Origin: Polyodon spathula
Taxonomy: Eukaryota > Chordata > Actinopteri > Acipenseriformes > Polyodontidae
DNA length: 64,000 bases
Assembly: GCF_017654505.1 (NCBI RefSeq)
Contig: NC_054537.1
Coordinates: 76,086,618 to 76,150,617 of the forward strand
Reading direction: 5' to 3'
Under the pieces are notes generated by a model, which saw only the letters and a list, made by a program, of their open reading frames with translations, did not search any database and was not told the origin of the DNA. A program made the translations under genes and the position numbers. This document shows positions 48,678 through 60,748 of the stretch, piece after piece. Position 1 is the stretch's first letter, and each line of letters starts with the position of its first letter.

Positions 48678-50780
48678 TCCATGGCTTTTTCTTAGGTTAT
48701 CTGTTTGCACGTTTACACCCTGGGTCATTTCACCTCAGTAGTGTCTTCTGGGTCAAACCATGTTAATGTCTAAAGGTATGCCAATCAATAGGATAAGAAG
48801 TCGATTGGTTATTGACAGAATAGAAGTCAGTGAGGGGGCAGAGACAATTTCACTATCCAGGAATGCAAAACAGTCAAAATGCATGGCACCTAAACAGTAT
48901 TTTCTTTAACCAAGTGTAGTACCAGATATCATATGTTGAAATGAAAATACATGTTTGCTGTAGCGAGTGTACCTTACCTATATAATGAATAGTTGTGCAT
49001 GGTGGAGACATTTTATGGAACTATTTTGCTATGTTCATTTACTTTAACATAATCTAATGAATTGTTAATATGTCTACCCATTTCCCCTTCTTTAAACTTA
49101 AAGCCAATAAAACATAAATATTTAAATTTCTTCATCCTTTATGTTAATCAGCGAAACCACAGCCAAACTAGCTGAAAACCATTACTCCTTTTTGCTTGAA
49201 TGGTAATTAAAATAAAAAACTGTTACAAATCTCAACCCAGACACAAACCCCATTCTTCACAGTGGAAGTCCCAGATGATTTCTCTGTTCCATTTAGAAGC
49301 ATACAATAACAAAGAAACAACAATCTAATGCTTAAAGGTATCAGTCTGACCCCTTACAGAGGTTTATTTTATATCACAGATGATCCCAGGGCCTTTTTCA
49401 GTGGACAAATCGACAACCTGCAACACAGTTCCATGTAAAGTAGGTCACTATGCCCAATGTTAACCAGGTTTGAAACGTCTTGTTACTTCTTATAACAAAT
49501 GGCATTGCAAAGATTCGTCTTATTGGAGTGAGTATGCAACAGCTCAGCCAATCAGGTGTCAGTCAGTGAAACCTCTATGATCCAAACTAACTGCAGCCAG
49601 ATGGTGTTCGTAAAAATGACAATTAATTATTACCACCCAATTGCTACATACAAATCAAGAAACCTCCAAAAACTATTCCAATACAACATCTGCGCTTTTA
49701 GATTTGTAACTCGCAGTTATATTGTAGTCTTTCTGTTAACTGGTAAATTAATCATCAGAGATGGGTTAAAAAGCAAGTTGTCGGGCAGAGACTGCAGTCG
49801 TCCGTCTGTCCGTTGTTTGACTGGCAGCAAAAGGTCTGTCGCGGACAGCTAGAAACATTGACTGTCACTAACAAGAGCGAATGCGTGTGCCTCTAGTGCT
49901 CCTCTAGACTACGCCCTTTGAAGGTGAAGGCAATCAAATGAGTGGGTGATTTGGCAGTTCCTGTCTTAGCGCTTGTTTGTTAACAAAGCAAGTCACCGAT
50001 TGGCAGATTTAAGCCACGCCCCCTCATTTCGTTCCTCATGTTTTCATCTATTGTTCTGATTGACCGTGATTTATGTGTTCGTTGAAATAAAAGCATAAAG
50101 CATGTGCAGTTGTTTTTGTAACCTTGTATAATTGTAACATGTTCTCTTTAGTCTAGCTATATGTATGTCAATTTAGTTTCTTTCATTTTCTACTTAATAA
50201 AAAAAATAAGGCTGCTAAGTGAAAGGAATTAATTTTAATTTTTTTTTTTTAACTTTTTTCATAGGCATCCTCAGCCAGGTATATTCATCAGCCATTGGCA
50301 CTCTTAATTGTAGATACAGTAGATCTTAATGTCAGAAAGTTTAGGGAAAGAAATACTAGACAAATACTTCTATAGCTGTGAAGGGCACTTTTCAGTTAAT
50401 AAGCGACACTGGCTGGGAAGGCCTGTACAAAGCAATGCATTTCAGAGCATGTCGGTATGTCTTTAAGTTTCACAAACCCCTAGTTAGGAATTTTGAAAGC
50501 GAGGTACCTGATTGACAGACAGACTGCACATCTTTATCTTTTAGATAAACTATGCTTTCTAGTTGACATGTTGCAATCAGATTCCCCTGCAGAAAGAATA
50601 TGGCTTTCATCACATGAACATAATGATAGTCTGAGATCAAATGCGTGTGTAAAATAAGAAAGCTTCATTATTGTGTTCAGAAAAATTAATGATTTGGTTT
50701 AAAAAAAATAATTAAAAATGTAACTTGAAATAAAATTCTGCCACTTGACCATTTTCAGCACTGAACCTTTCAACCCACAT
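48678..50780. other. No gene recognised
   Basis: A GC-richer patch at 49780-50060 contains AAGCCACGCCCCCTC and ATTGGCAG (a GC box and a reversed CCAAT-like box), but no transcript or exon can be argued. Frame 49556-49852 has no domain. Confidence 0.4.
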
Positions 50781-50799
50781 GAAAAGGAAAGCTCTGATT

Positions 50800-50930
50800 T
50801 GACTTATACAGCGTATACATTGCACTGTAATTCTTCATCTGTATTTTTTGTATACAACTGTAAGGTCACCCTGGATAAAGGTGTCTGCTAATAAATAAAT
50901 AAATAAAAAAAAAAAATAAAAAAATAATAA
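50800..50930 (+). repeat. L2-type 3' tail (LINE or SINE)
   Basis: CAACTGTAAGGTCACCCTGG followed by ATAAAGGTGTCTGCTAATAA and (AAAT)n. The same tail, diverged, ends the SINE at 54262-54490 and the LINE at 41197. Confidence 0.75.
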
Positions 50931-51054
50931 CACTGTGTAACAAATATATATATCTTTTTTTTTGGTCCTGGGTAGTAAGTGTTATTTCCTAATTGCTTAT
51001 GCCTCAAAAGTATAGAAAATGCCTATTATTCCTCACAAACTTTGTTTTTGAGAC

Positions 51055-51283
51055 CAGGACAGTGATATTTCAAAATATCACTATTTCCAATGGGAAAACG
51101 GGCAAATGTGTGTCTTTTCGTTCACATAAAGTCAGAAAAAAACAACATATGAATCCAAATTGACATGTATTTATACTAAAGTAATACAAAAATGACTACA
51201 AAAGATTTAGAAGTGAGTAGTTTTTTGAGATTTATGATTATACTGTATTTACAGTATAATCGTAAATCTCGAAAAACTACTCA
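51055..51283. repeat. Foldback repeats, including a 34-bp near-perfect palindrome
   Basis: Left arm 51214-51247 and right arm 51250-51283 are reverse complements at 32 of 34 positions, with a two-base loop; both mismatches still allow G-U pairing. A second small hairpin (AGTGATATTT, CA, AAATATCACT) lies near 51061-51082. The right arm abuts the broken end of a Tc1 transposase. Confidence 0.9.
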
Positions 51284-51712
51284 TCGAAGGTGAGCATTTG
51301 CCCACTGAAGTCGGTTACGGTGCTGAACTGCAGTCAGGTCAAGACCCTGGTGAGGAAGACAAGCACGCAGATGAGCCTCCCTGAAACGGTTTCTGACAGT
51401 TTGTGCAGAAATTCTTCGGTTGTGCAAACCCACAGTTTCATCAGCTGTCAGAGTGGCTGGTCTCAGATGATCCCGCAGGTGAAGAAGCCGGATGTGGAGG
51501 TCCTGGGCTGGAGTGGTTACACGTGGTCTGCGGTTGTGAGGCGGGTTGGACGTACTGCCAAATTCTCTAAAACAACATTGGAGGCGGCTTATGGTAGAGA
51601 AATGAATATTCAATTCTCTGGCAACAGCTCTGGTGGACATTCCTGTAGTCAGCATGCCAATTGCATGCTCCCTCAAAACTTGAGACATCCGTGGCATTGT
51701 GTTGTGTGACAA
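51281..51712 (-). pseudogene. Tc1-like transposase, N-terminal 143 residues
   Basis: Open without internal stops. Motifs: PRMSQVLREHAIGMLTTGMS, TRAVARELNIHFSTISRLQ (first helix-turn-helix), NRRPRVTTPAQDLHI, LRPATLTADETVGLHNRRIS, AQTVRNRFREAHLRAC (second helix-turn-helix), LDLTAVQHRNRLQWANAHLR. This is the paired-like DNA-binding half. It ends exactly at AHLR, where the catalytic domain starting W-x-x-VLFTDES should follow, and the sequence then runs into a palindrome. It is a different Tc1 lineage from the copies at 2560 and 31759. Confidence 0.93.
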
Positions 51713-51995
51713 AACTGCACATTTTAGAGTGGCCTTTTATTGTCCCCAGCACAAGGTGCACCTGTGTAATGATCATGCTGTTTAATCAGCTTCTTGATAT
51801 GCCACACCTGTGAGGTGGATGGATTATCTTGGCAAAGGAGAAATGCTCACTAACAGGGCTGTAAAAAATTTGTGCACAAAATTTGAGAGAAATAAGCTTT
51901 TTCTGCGTATGGAAAATTTCTGGGATCTTTTATTTCAGCTCATGAAACATGGGACCAACACTTTACATATTGCGTTTATATTTTTGTTCAGTGTA
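51284..51995 (-). mobile_element. Tc1-like transposon, 5' half
   Basis: The outer end at about 51961-51995 reads, reversed, TACACTGAACAAAAATATAA, a terminus I know from fish Tc1 elements. It is followed by the typical TTTCATGAGCTGAAATAAAA stretch and then the transposase ORF. The element is cut off at about 51284, so the other half is missing. Confidence 0.88.
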
Positions 51996-54261
51996 TATAT
52001 GGAACAAATTAATGCACTTACCCGTCACTCACGATTTCCAACTCTGTCACCAGTTTTCTGATACAAAGTCCATCTCTTCAGTGTTACAATTTATCTGAAT
52101 ATCCGTCACAGCCCGTGTTTTAAAAAAAAAAATTAAAAATCTCTCTAGTGCCAATTCAGTCTGTCTTATTGTGCAGTTACACAGCGCTTCCTCCAGTTGT
52201 TTGGTTTTTTTTTTTTTTTTTTTTTTTTTTGATCTTTTGTTTTTTTCTAAATTGCATTGCCTTTTACATTTTACACAGTTCTGTGCATGGGTAACATTTA
52301 GGTTTAATTTTGCTGTTAGGTCATTAATGGGAAATTTTACATACTGCTACAATACATACCGGATTTAAAAATATGTACTGTATTGCAGTTAATGTGTTGT
52401 CTCTTTAGTTTTGGCAAGGGATATTTCCAGAATTATATAGTTCTGAATTAAAATAGTTATCCTGTTAATATATAATACTGTAGGCCTACCAATAAAACCA
52501 ATACAGTACTTCTAAATGAAAGCCTACTTATTTTAAAACACAGTCCTTTCAGCTATGTATTTTTGATATTGTATTTTTTTTTTGTGTTCCCTGAAAAACA
52601 GACAAGGGTTGGAACAGGCCAAAATGAAATAATCAGATATGCGTCACACCATCAATGAAAGCCAAAATTTTACAGGGTAGGATATGTGAGGTCTGACTTT
52701 AATAATAATAAACATCTTTATTATACAGCTAACATATTAAAAACAGACAACATAGACAATAAAGCAGGCTGGTGCCAGTTGTTTGTCTTAAAAGACTAAA
52801 ACAGACTTAAGAATTATCTTTCATTTTGCCTCTCTGTTAAATTTGCCATGAGGCGTTCACCTTCTTCGCCTGCCTGCCTAGGGGTGTCTAATTGGCACAT
52901 CCACCCTAAAGTGAAGTACATGTACTGTTCAATCTGCAATCAAAATAGTATGGCCTAAATCTTCTTAACATGTAATTCTTGTAAAGATGTATGATTATAC
53001 ACTTGTAACAGTGTTTTTAAAAGAACCAGTGTACAGACACACTGGCTCATAATGATTATATTCTCTAATGAAACAACCCAGAAAATAACACGCGTAATGC
53101 GTTGCCACTCTTTTATTTTCATAGAAAGATGCATAAGTCACGGTGAATTTGATAATGTAAAGATTTTACCAGTATAAAATATATAGTAAAATACATGATA
53201 TAAAAGACAGTGAGGATTGAACCCCAGCCTCCAGGCTTACAGAACAACATCAATAGAATTACTGGGTTATTTTAATTAGCTTTATGGACTTTTACACAAA
53301 GGGTGATTGTTCCTTGTTTACTTTTGGAAATATATGTTCAGCTGTAATAGCTTTCAGCTGCTGTTTGAATTGTGCCCCTTTAGCATGAAGGAGTTGGACT
53401 AAATGCAACTGAAGTGTTCTAAAAGATAAAAGAAGCACAAGCTTAAGAGAAAATACAACATATCCTAGATTTTTTCATTATATCTGACATTCCCTGTTGG
53501 TTCCTTAGAGCTGGGTTTAATTAAAACTTGTTTTATTTGCCAATGGTGACACCAACATATGATGAGTGTTTTGAAGACTGTGCCATTTTGGAGAAACAGT
53601 AATCTAGAAAACAGGCAAGAGTGCTTAACACTATCTCATAGACTTACAACTGAGAAATGTGTTACATACAAGCTGAAGAAACTCCACCCACAGGTGCTCA
53701 TTCACAGACTTTCAAAGTTTTTTGAGGGCATGCAGGGGTAGTTACTCAAAAAAGTTCAGTCTAAAATATTATTTAGTGTAGAATCATTTTGTTTATTTAG
53801 AAAATGGGTCTTTTTTAATTTTTAACTCCCACAACTGTGAAAGAAGGTGGTTCCAAGATTGCCAGGATTAACCTGCATTACTTAAGAAGGTACTCTTATG
53901 TCAAATGTGCCATCATTTTGAAAAAAAATGAAAAAACAATACTTTGACTGTGGTCAAACCTGCATTTCCAGTTAAATATCCCCCTCCTCCTTTTTTTAAA
54001 CATAAACAACTATATAAATATCCTCAAATAAATAAACATAGTTTGCTTTAATATCAACAGAAAAGGGAGTTTATTTAGTTTGACTATCAAATTTCAAAGT
54101 AGACCCAAATTTCCTTTTTCAAGGCGGCTCAACGTCCATATCAGATTTTGCATGAGGCAATTTACAAATTTCATGTAAATATGTTTATGGAACACTTTTT
54201 TCACTTTTTTTTTTTTATAAACACTTTTTTCATCTAGAAACACAACCTGCTTTAACTGCTT
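51996..54261. other. No gene recognised; poly-T at 52205-52230
   Basis: AT-rich DNA. Frames at 52171 and 53559 are not supported by any motif. Confidence 0.45.
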
Positions 54262-54490
54262 TATAGTGTGTGGTCTAGTGGTTAAAGAAAATGGAGGAGG
54301 TTCCCTGTTCAAATCCTGGCTGAGCCACTGACTCACTGTGTGACTCACTTAACCTCTTTGTGCTCTGTTTTTCAGGTGAGACTTTGTTGTAAGTGACTCT
54401 ACAGCTGATGCACAGTTCAAACACCCTAGTCTATGTAAGTCGTCTTGGATAAAGGTGTCTGCTATATAAACAAATAATAAAATAATAATA
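54262..54490 (+). repeat. tRNA-derived SINE with L2-type tail
   Basis: The head has an A-box-like TGGTCTAGTGGTTAAAGA (about 54271) and a B box GTTCAAATCC (54307-54316), the split pol III promoter of tRNA-derived SINEs. The body contains GAGCCACTGACTCACTGTGT and GACTTTGTTGTAAGTGACTC, and the tail is AAGTCGTCTTGGATAAAGGT, GTCTGCTATATAAA, (AAT)n, the L2-type end used for reverse transcription by a partner LINE. This type is widespread in non-teleost ray-finned fish. Confidence 0.88.
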
Positions 54491-54603
54491 ACTTTCACTG
54501 TGTTCAGGAGGTCCCAGCCTCTGTGTGCACAATGTTGTGTTTTGAAAGCCTACTCTACCCTGTACCCACTTCCCTGTTTCTTTGACGTGTCTTGAAAAGA
54601 ACC

Positions 54604-54664
54604 ACCCCTACCCCCACCCCCACCCCACCCCCACCCCCACCCCCACCCCACCCCACCCCCACCC
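54604..54664. repeat. (CCCCA)n/(CCCCCA)n C-rich satellite-like tract
   Basis: About eleven tandem units of A followed by four or five C. The regular C runs of four to five could form i-motif or (opposite strand) G-quadruplex structures. Confidence 0.95.
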
Positions 54665-55365
54665 AAAGTCATTCTTTGCTAAATTTTTCAGTGCACAAAC
54701 CAAGAACAGATGTCTAGTGCTACAGTGATGAAAGACACTGCTGTTCTGGATGGCAGCCACATGCTTTTCATTCAAAGATGAAAGCTTTCAGCTTCCTTCC
54801 AGTGGAGCCAGTTTCAAAAGCAGCAAATCTCCCACTGACTCAAACTCTCTTCACACACACATGCACACACAAACTGCTTAAGCAGACCTGATTATTTCTG
54901 AACGCTTTAAAGTGAGCAATGTAAACCTTTTTAAGGATAAAAGCTGTAAGCACTGACACTTATGCATATAAAACAGGCTTTGCTACGACATTTTGATAGT
55001 ACACTCTAAAATGTATTTTGACATTTAAAGCTGGACGGTTAAGATAAATTGTATTGCTACTGTTGCTTTTTAATTAGGCTACAACTTTTTTAGCTTTAAA
55101 GTAATTCCTTTATGTACTGTAGACTATAACTGATGCAAAGCAGAGCTTTATTAAATCATATATGCATTTTCAAAGTAATTTGCTGTGTGTCAGGTGTTGT
55201 TGTGTATGAGGCTTCTGTATTTAAAACATTTTCCCATTTAAAACTATCAGTTCCTGCATTTGTCATTTTGAAAGAATAGGTAACACACTGAAATTTCAGT
55301 CTGAAAAGAAAAAAAAAAACAGACAAGAGGAAATTGCACCAATAATATAGTATCCGAATGACAGC
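54665..55365. other. No gene recognised
   Basis: Between the C-rich tract and repeat family A. No coding motif. Confidence 0.45.
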
Positions 55366-56012
55366 TACAGTTACACTTAAAACTCCGACCTGAGTTGCCT
55401 TGGGGTCGATTAGATTAAAAAATCCTTATCATTTGAGCCACCTGTTTACACTTAAGCAGCTCTCTAAGCTGGCTCTGAGCCCCTGAACTAACCTGCGTGA
55501 CCTCAGATGTCCGATCTCCATGGCGACCTCATGAACAAAAAGTTAATACAGTACATACGTGCATTGCAATTTCCTGAGTTTACACATTTTTACTTGTATT
55601 TTTATTGAAGTACCGATAAGCCGGACACGTTTCAAGTAAACACTGGGGGGTAATACAATATAAAACTATTACATATCATGGCCACGATCAAATGGATGAG
55701 TGAAACTGCCCAGAATAGAAGATTTTAAAAAATAGTAGCAAGCACTTTGTCTGAGTCTGTTATGCTTTTTGTTCCCAAAACTGACTGGGGGCACTGTTGA
55801 CAGCATGCCTTTGCTTGAGCCGGCTCAGGGACTGATGCGTTCACAGTGGAGCAAAAAACAGACCAAAGCCGTCGCAAAGCAACTCTCTGAAGCAGGCCAC
55901 ATTTAGGAGGGCTGGAATTAGGACAGGTGTGTTTATACACCAGAAATAAAGCCGCCCTAAGAGCTAAGCCACCTCAAAGACAGCTTAAAAATGGCCAGTG
56001 CAAACGGGGTAT
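55366..56012. mobile_element. Repeat family A, longer copy (Harbinger MITE-like)
   Basis: The first 165 bases match 35806-36030 (shared TTATCATTTGAGCCACC, GTTTACACTTAAGCA, GCCCCTGAACT). The right boundary reads, reversed, ACCCCGTTTGCACTGGCCAT, similar in style to the left TTTGCACTT end of the other copy. No transposase is recognisable. The minus-strand frame at 55725-55940 has no known domain. Confidence 0.5.
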
Positions 56013-56880
56013 TAAAGACCAAGGCTCATCTTGCAATTGGCAGTGATCACATTTTCACAGACAGCCCATCTTCTTTGGCAAAAGAGATCAAAGGATTGTA
56101 CTGTGTGTCTATGTAAATAGAGTTATTTGTCACTGTCAACAACCACCAAGGCCTTGTGAAGCACTTCTTCAGGGATCCATTTGCCACAATCACATATTTA
56201 GCACACATTTCCCCAACTAGTTATTAAGTTATACACTACATTAAATCTGTATAATTAGATACCTATTTTACTGCAAACTACAGGCATATTATTTTTATTA
56301 GGAGAATAAAATACCAATTAAAATACCAATTAATTAAACTAGTTGAAATGTCTTTATTCTGCATTCTAATATTATATTTTAAAATGCATGTCTCATATCA
56401 GACAAATTAATTTGAGCTGCACTGGTTCATTAAGATGAGATTGCTAACATGATTATAAGTAATTCCTAGCAACAGCATAAAGGAGGACCATAGAATCCCA
56501 ATTTGTTGAATGTTTGCCTCAAAAGCTGCCAACTGGCTAATCTGCCAAGTATTTCATAGACTTTAAAGGGAGCATCAAACTCAAATGTGCCAGTTGATGT
56601 AATGCACGTTGAGGGGAGCAAGGATGTTTAAGCACTGCATTCGGTCTAATTACATTCAGGCTTTTCCAGCGTTTGGAAACACAGCTAGAGGAAGCTTAAT
56701 TACACCACGTAATGAGACCTGTATGAAGATGCTCACAGAACAAGAACAGTGAATGTGACTGTTGTGACAGACATCTTCAAATAAACTTCAATGCTGCAAT
56801 ACATTATTCCTTCGAATTTAACACACGCTTTTTTAGCCATTTTTTTGCTTCTCAAAAATAGCCTGCATCTTAAAGTGCAG
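56013..56880. other. No gene recognised
   Basis: Contains two adjacent copies of AAAATACCAATTA near 56309-56335. Otherwise nothing recognisable. Confidence 0.45.
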
Positions 56881-56884
56881 TGTA

Positions 56885-57480
56885 GTGATGCGTGTATTAA
56901 AATCAGCAACAAAAGACGCGGCGACCCGATTACACAAACAACAACGTGACTGCCAAGAAAAGACAACAAGGGCTTCTGCCCGAATACGCAAGCAGCAACG
57001 TGACACTGCTGAGAAAAAACAAACCAAGCTTCCTGAGGAATTCCAAGAGAAACGTTTACAATTTCAGCATTTAACAGGACCAGCTTGGACAGATCGGAAA
57101 TACTGATCAGATCTCCATATTTTTCGACATGCCAAGCAATACCACAGTTCAATGCCGTTGTGGTTGCTGGGTTACATGTTGCCTGATGCCGTAGAGTGTT
57201 GTGTCAGAGACGTCATCTTAAGTATTATACAGTGCGCAGCACAGTAAACAAGCTCGGTGGTTAATCTACAGCACTGTTTCATGTCAGTTTGGTACGATAC
57301 AACAGCGAAATTGAGGTTGTATCTTTGCAAATGCATATTTATTTGATGTTTTGTCTTCCTCAAATTGAGGGTGGTAAATTTGGGCTGTGTCTTAAATTTG
57401 AGGACATCTCAAATTTGAAGGAATACAGTAGTCCCACAAAATATTTAATATTAAGTCCTGTATCACCCTGTCACAGTAAG
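56885..57480 (+). mobile_element. Possible DNA transposon remnant with basic KQQRD-repeat ORF
   Basis: A 73-residue frame (56885-57106) contains a repeated unit: ATRLHKQQRDCQEKTTR, then ASARIRKQQRDTAEKK. About 300 bases on, repeated AAATTTGAGG-type motifs (57358-57420) end in GGAATACAGTAGTCCCAC, in the style of a Tigger/pogo-like end. I do not recognise the protein. Linking the two parts is an inference. Confidence 0.35.
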
Positions 57481-59450
57481 CATTTTAAACCTAGATAATA
57501 TACTCAACAAATAAAAGGTTTAGCAATAGGCATATCTGGGGTTCAAACTATACTTTATTTTCCTGTGTAAAGTCAGTGCTGTTTGTTTCTCCTAAATTTG
57601 GTTATGCAACTGTTTCATGCAACAGTTTACTGCTGTATAATGTAAATAAAAGCTAGGACTACAAGATTTTGCAAGCTTTTGGAAAAAATGTTGATGGCTG
57701 GTAAAAAAGCTGTTTTTTGGTAAGGACTGACCCAATATCTGAATAATAAAACAAACATATCTCAGAAAATATCAAATAAACAAGAGTACTTACATACAGA
57801 GATACAGTATAGATTTAAAAAAAAAAAAAAAAAAAAAAAACTTATTTTAATAAAACTAATTCTTGCTTTGAAAAAAAACATTCTGTGATCTCTTACAACT
57901 TTGGTGGGCTTAAATTCCATGCATCTCAGACAGTAAGACAAACAGATACACAGATGAACAGACGGAATGATGGATGCACAGTAAGCAAAGCATTCCAGAT
58001 TACAAGCCAGGCTTGGCAGTGTTGTCCTACTATCAATGGCATGTGAACTCCTTTCTAAACAAAAAACACAAGTTAGAATATCCAGTGCTGCAACAAATAT
58101 TTGTATTCGTTCATAACAGAAATTAAAAATGCCTGTATCAAAAAGATATCATGAAAAGGAAGCCATTGTATAAATGATGTCTGAAATAAATAGCACACAC
58201 TTAGTTACAAAAGGGTGTGTATCTCTTTTTTTAATAGGTAATTTGATGGGGTATGAAGAAAAATTGTTTTACTGTAAATAATTTCATTTTCTAGATTATT
58301 CTTTTAAATGTTGAAAGAATATTAAAATAGGAAAAATCAATGTTCCTTCAAATGCTAAAAACAGACACTTTATGGATATGAACAAAAAATGTTTTATATG
58401 CTGATAAAATGCACCAGTGCATCAAAATACTAAAAAGTATTCCCTTCTGCCTTATACTGTACATCATTTAAGCACACAGAGTTACAATTAAGTCTGTACC
58501 TGTCACTGCTGTACATTTAAAACCCAACCAATTAGAACTGAAACACCAAGGTATCTATTCCTATCTATGCTGGTTCCCTCATTGTTCCTGCACATGAATT
58601 ATGACCTGAAAGCTTTGCAGAACTCACTGGGGTCAATTTACTACCAGCTGTTGACGTGCAAGCAAGGGAGCTGAATGCACAAAATATGTGCGTGTTTATT
58701 GTGAAGCTTTTGATCCATATGGTTGTGTTGATCTTGAGTTTTGAATGAATGAATGAATTATTAGTATTTCTAAAAACAGTTAAAATGGAAAAGGGTAATT
58801 TGTTTTGGAAAAAAAAAATCTGCTACAAGTATAGGTCCACAATTATAAGAACCATCTCCTACCAAAGAAATAAATATTGCACGCAAGTTATTATACCTTG
58901 AATTTTGGATTCCAGTTTCAACCTTAAGTCATAGGGATAAAACATAAAGAATAAATTATATTTCTAAAGTCAATTTTCTTTACAATCCAAGAGTTTCTAA
59001 ATGCCTCCGTCTAGACTTCAGTGTTGCACACTATAGTTATTTATTACTATGCATTGTGATGCTGCTGCTATAGTTTACGCCAGATTGCTTAAAAATGCAG
59101 ACTAGTCAGCAGACTATAAAGGCTAGCTTTTTAATGTAAACTCATCATTACACCTTAAATAGCAAACCATACTACCAGGAGATCATTTAATTGGCTTGCA
59201 ATGTCAAAATCAGACCACTAATTATTTGTGTTCCTAACATTCTAATGCAATTATTCTTAGGTCCGCAGAGAGCTTCCAGTTCTTTCTTTAATCAAAGGAA
59301 AAGTCATTTTCATCGGTGAAAAACAGAATTGAATCTGTCCATTTTTTGCTACAATGACTACAGATCTCAATTCCCCAGACATATTTAGAAGTTTAAAAAC
59401 TGGGGGCTACATTCCCAAAGCTATTTACTACAAAACATAATTAAACGTTT

Positions 59451-59481
<31 letters not shown>

Positions 59482-60610
59482 GGTGGGGGGGGGGAAACCA
59501 ACCCAAGTGTATCGTTTTTTAAAAAAAAAAAAACTAATAAAACTAATAAAGTTACCAAAGAACACACATTTAATTTAGTTGCTTGTGAATAGTCGAAAGT
59601 TTTGTTTTTTTTTCTTATTCGTTTTAAAATTGTAAATGAAGTATTTTTTTCCACTTCAGACAAAAATAACACTAAAAACTGTTTGGGGTAAAAAGCTTTG
59701 ACATCTGGTGTTTTTAGACTCTTTTAGAATAAATTTAATATCAAGGCATAAGGTTCATATTTATGGCATAAATAAATAAAATGTTCTAAATATTTCAAAA
59801 GGGTGTGGTTTTTATATTTACAGAGTCCAGAAGTACCCACAGCATGAACACTCTGTAATGACGGAGTTTTACACTACAGGTTTCAACAAAAATACCTTTC
59901 ATAAAAGAAATACATTTTAAACTCCAAACCACCAAAATAAAACAAACTGTCTGAATGAAAGACAGTCATATCTCCTCCACCCAAAGCAACAAACTTTGCT
60001 CCCCAAGCAAAGCTGGGCAGATGGAGCACCCTAGCAATAGAAACAGAGCCTCCAATAATTCACCTCTCACATCTGTTTGATGTTTATTTGTAGCAGCTGT
60101 GGAGTACAATGACCTATCTGGTTGAGTGTTGGGGGAGATCCTCCCGCTCCCTATTCCCCCTAAAATAGAAGGCCCATTTGCTTTACTCACCAATAGACAT
60201 TTGAATACTGTAGATGGTGCTTTTACTAATTTCAATACAGCACTGAGAACTGTAAAGGTATTTATCTCACTTGTAAGTGCAAGAGTAAGGGCCACGTTAG
60301 TTCAAACTTAGCTTAGTTACAGCAGAATTCTTTACTAGCTTTAAAGCTTCTTTAAAGTTAGTTTGTTTTTAAGATGCTGCAACCAAGTGCAAATGTTGTG
60401 CTCCAAATATGTATAAGCGTATTTTCTAAAGAAAATAAAACAAAAAAAAAAACTTTTACACTTCTGAAAATAACAAGAAGCTATTTAAGACTCTTTCTCT
60501 TGTCTCCTAAAATGTATACTTGAGTGTTTATTTCCAAAGTTACATGTATTGGATTTTCCTTTCTGAAAATAGCAATGACAATTTGAAGCTTTAGGAATAT
60601 AGTCGGATGT
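57481..60610. other. No gene recognised; A and G homopolymers
   Basis: Poly-A at 57817-57840 and a G run broken by a single T at 59461-59494. No coding sequence. Confidence 0.45.
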
Positions 60611-60613
60611 TTT

Positions 60614-60748
<135 letters not shown>

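Noticed and set aside
49556..50110. Promoter or CpG-island-like start of an unannotated gene
   Set aside because: A GC box and a CCAAT-like box are present, but no exon, splice site or conserved frame is visible, so I cannot support a gene.
54262..54340. Possible tRNA gene
   Set aside because: A and B boxes are present but the tRNA fold is not, and an L2-type tail follows, so it is a SINE.
54604..54664. CRISPR-like or telomere-like array
   Set aside because: Units are 5-6 bases without spacers and are not TTAGGG; it is simple sequence in a eukaryotic genome.
56733..57152. 139-codon minus-strand frame
   Set aside because: No motif; it is antisense to the KQQRD-repeat frame and its Cys/Val-rich text follows from that composition.
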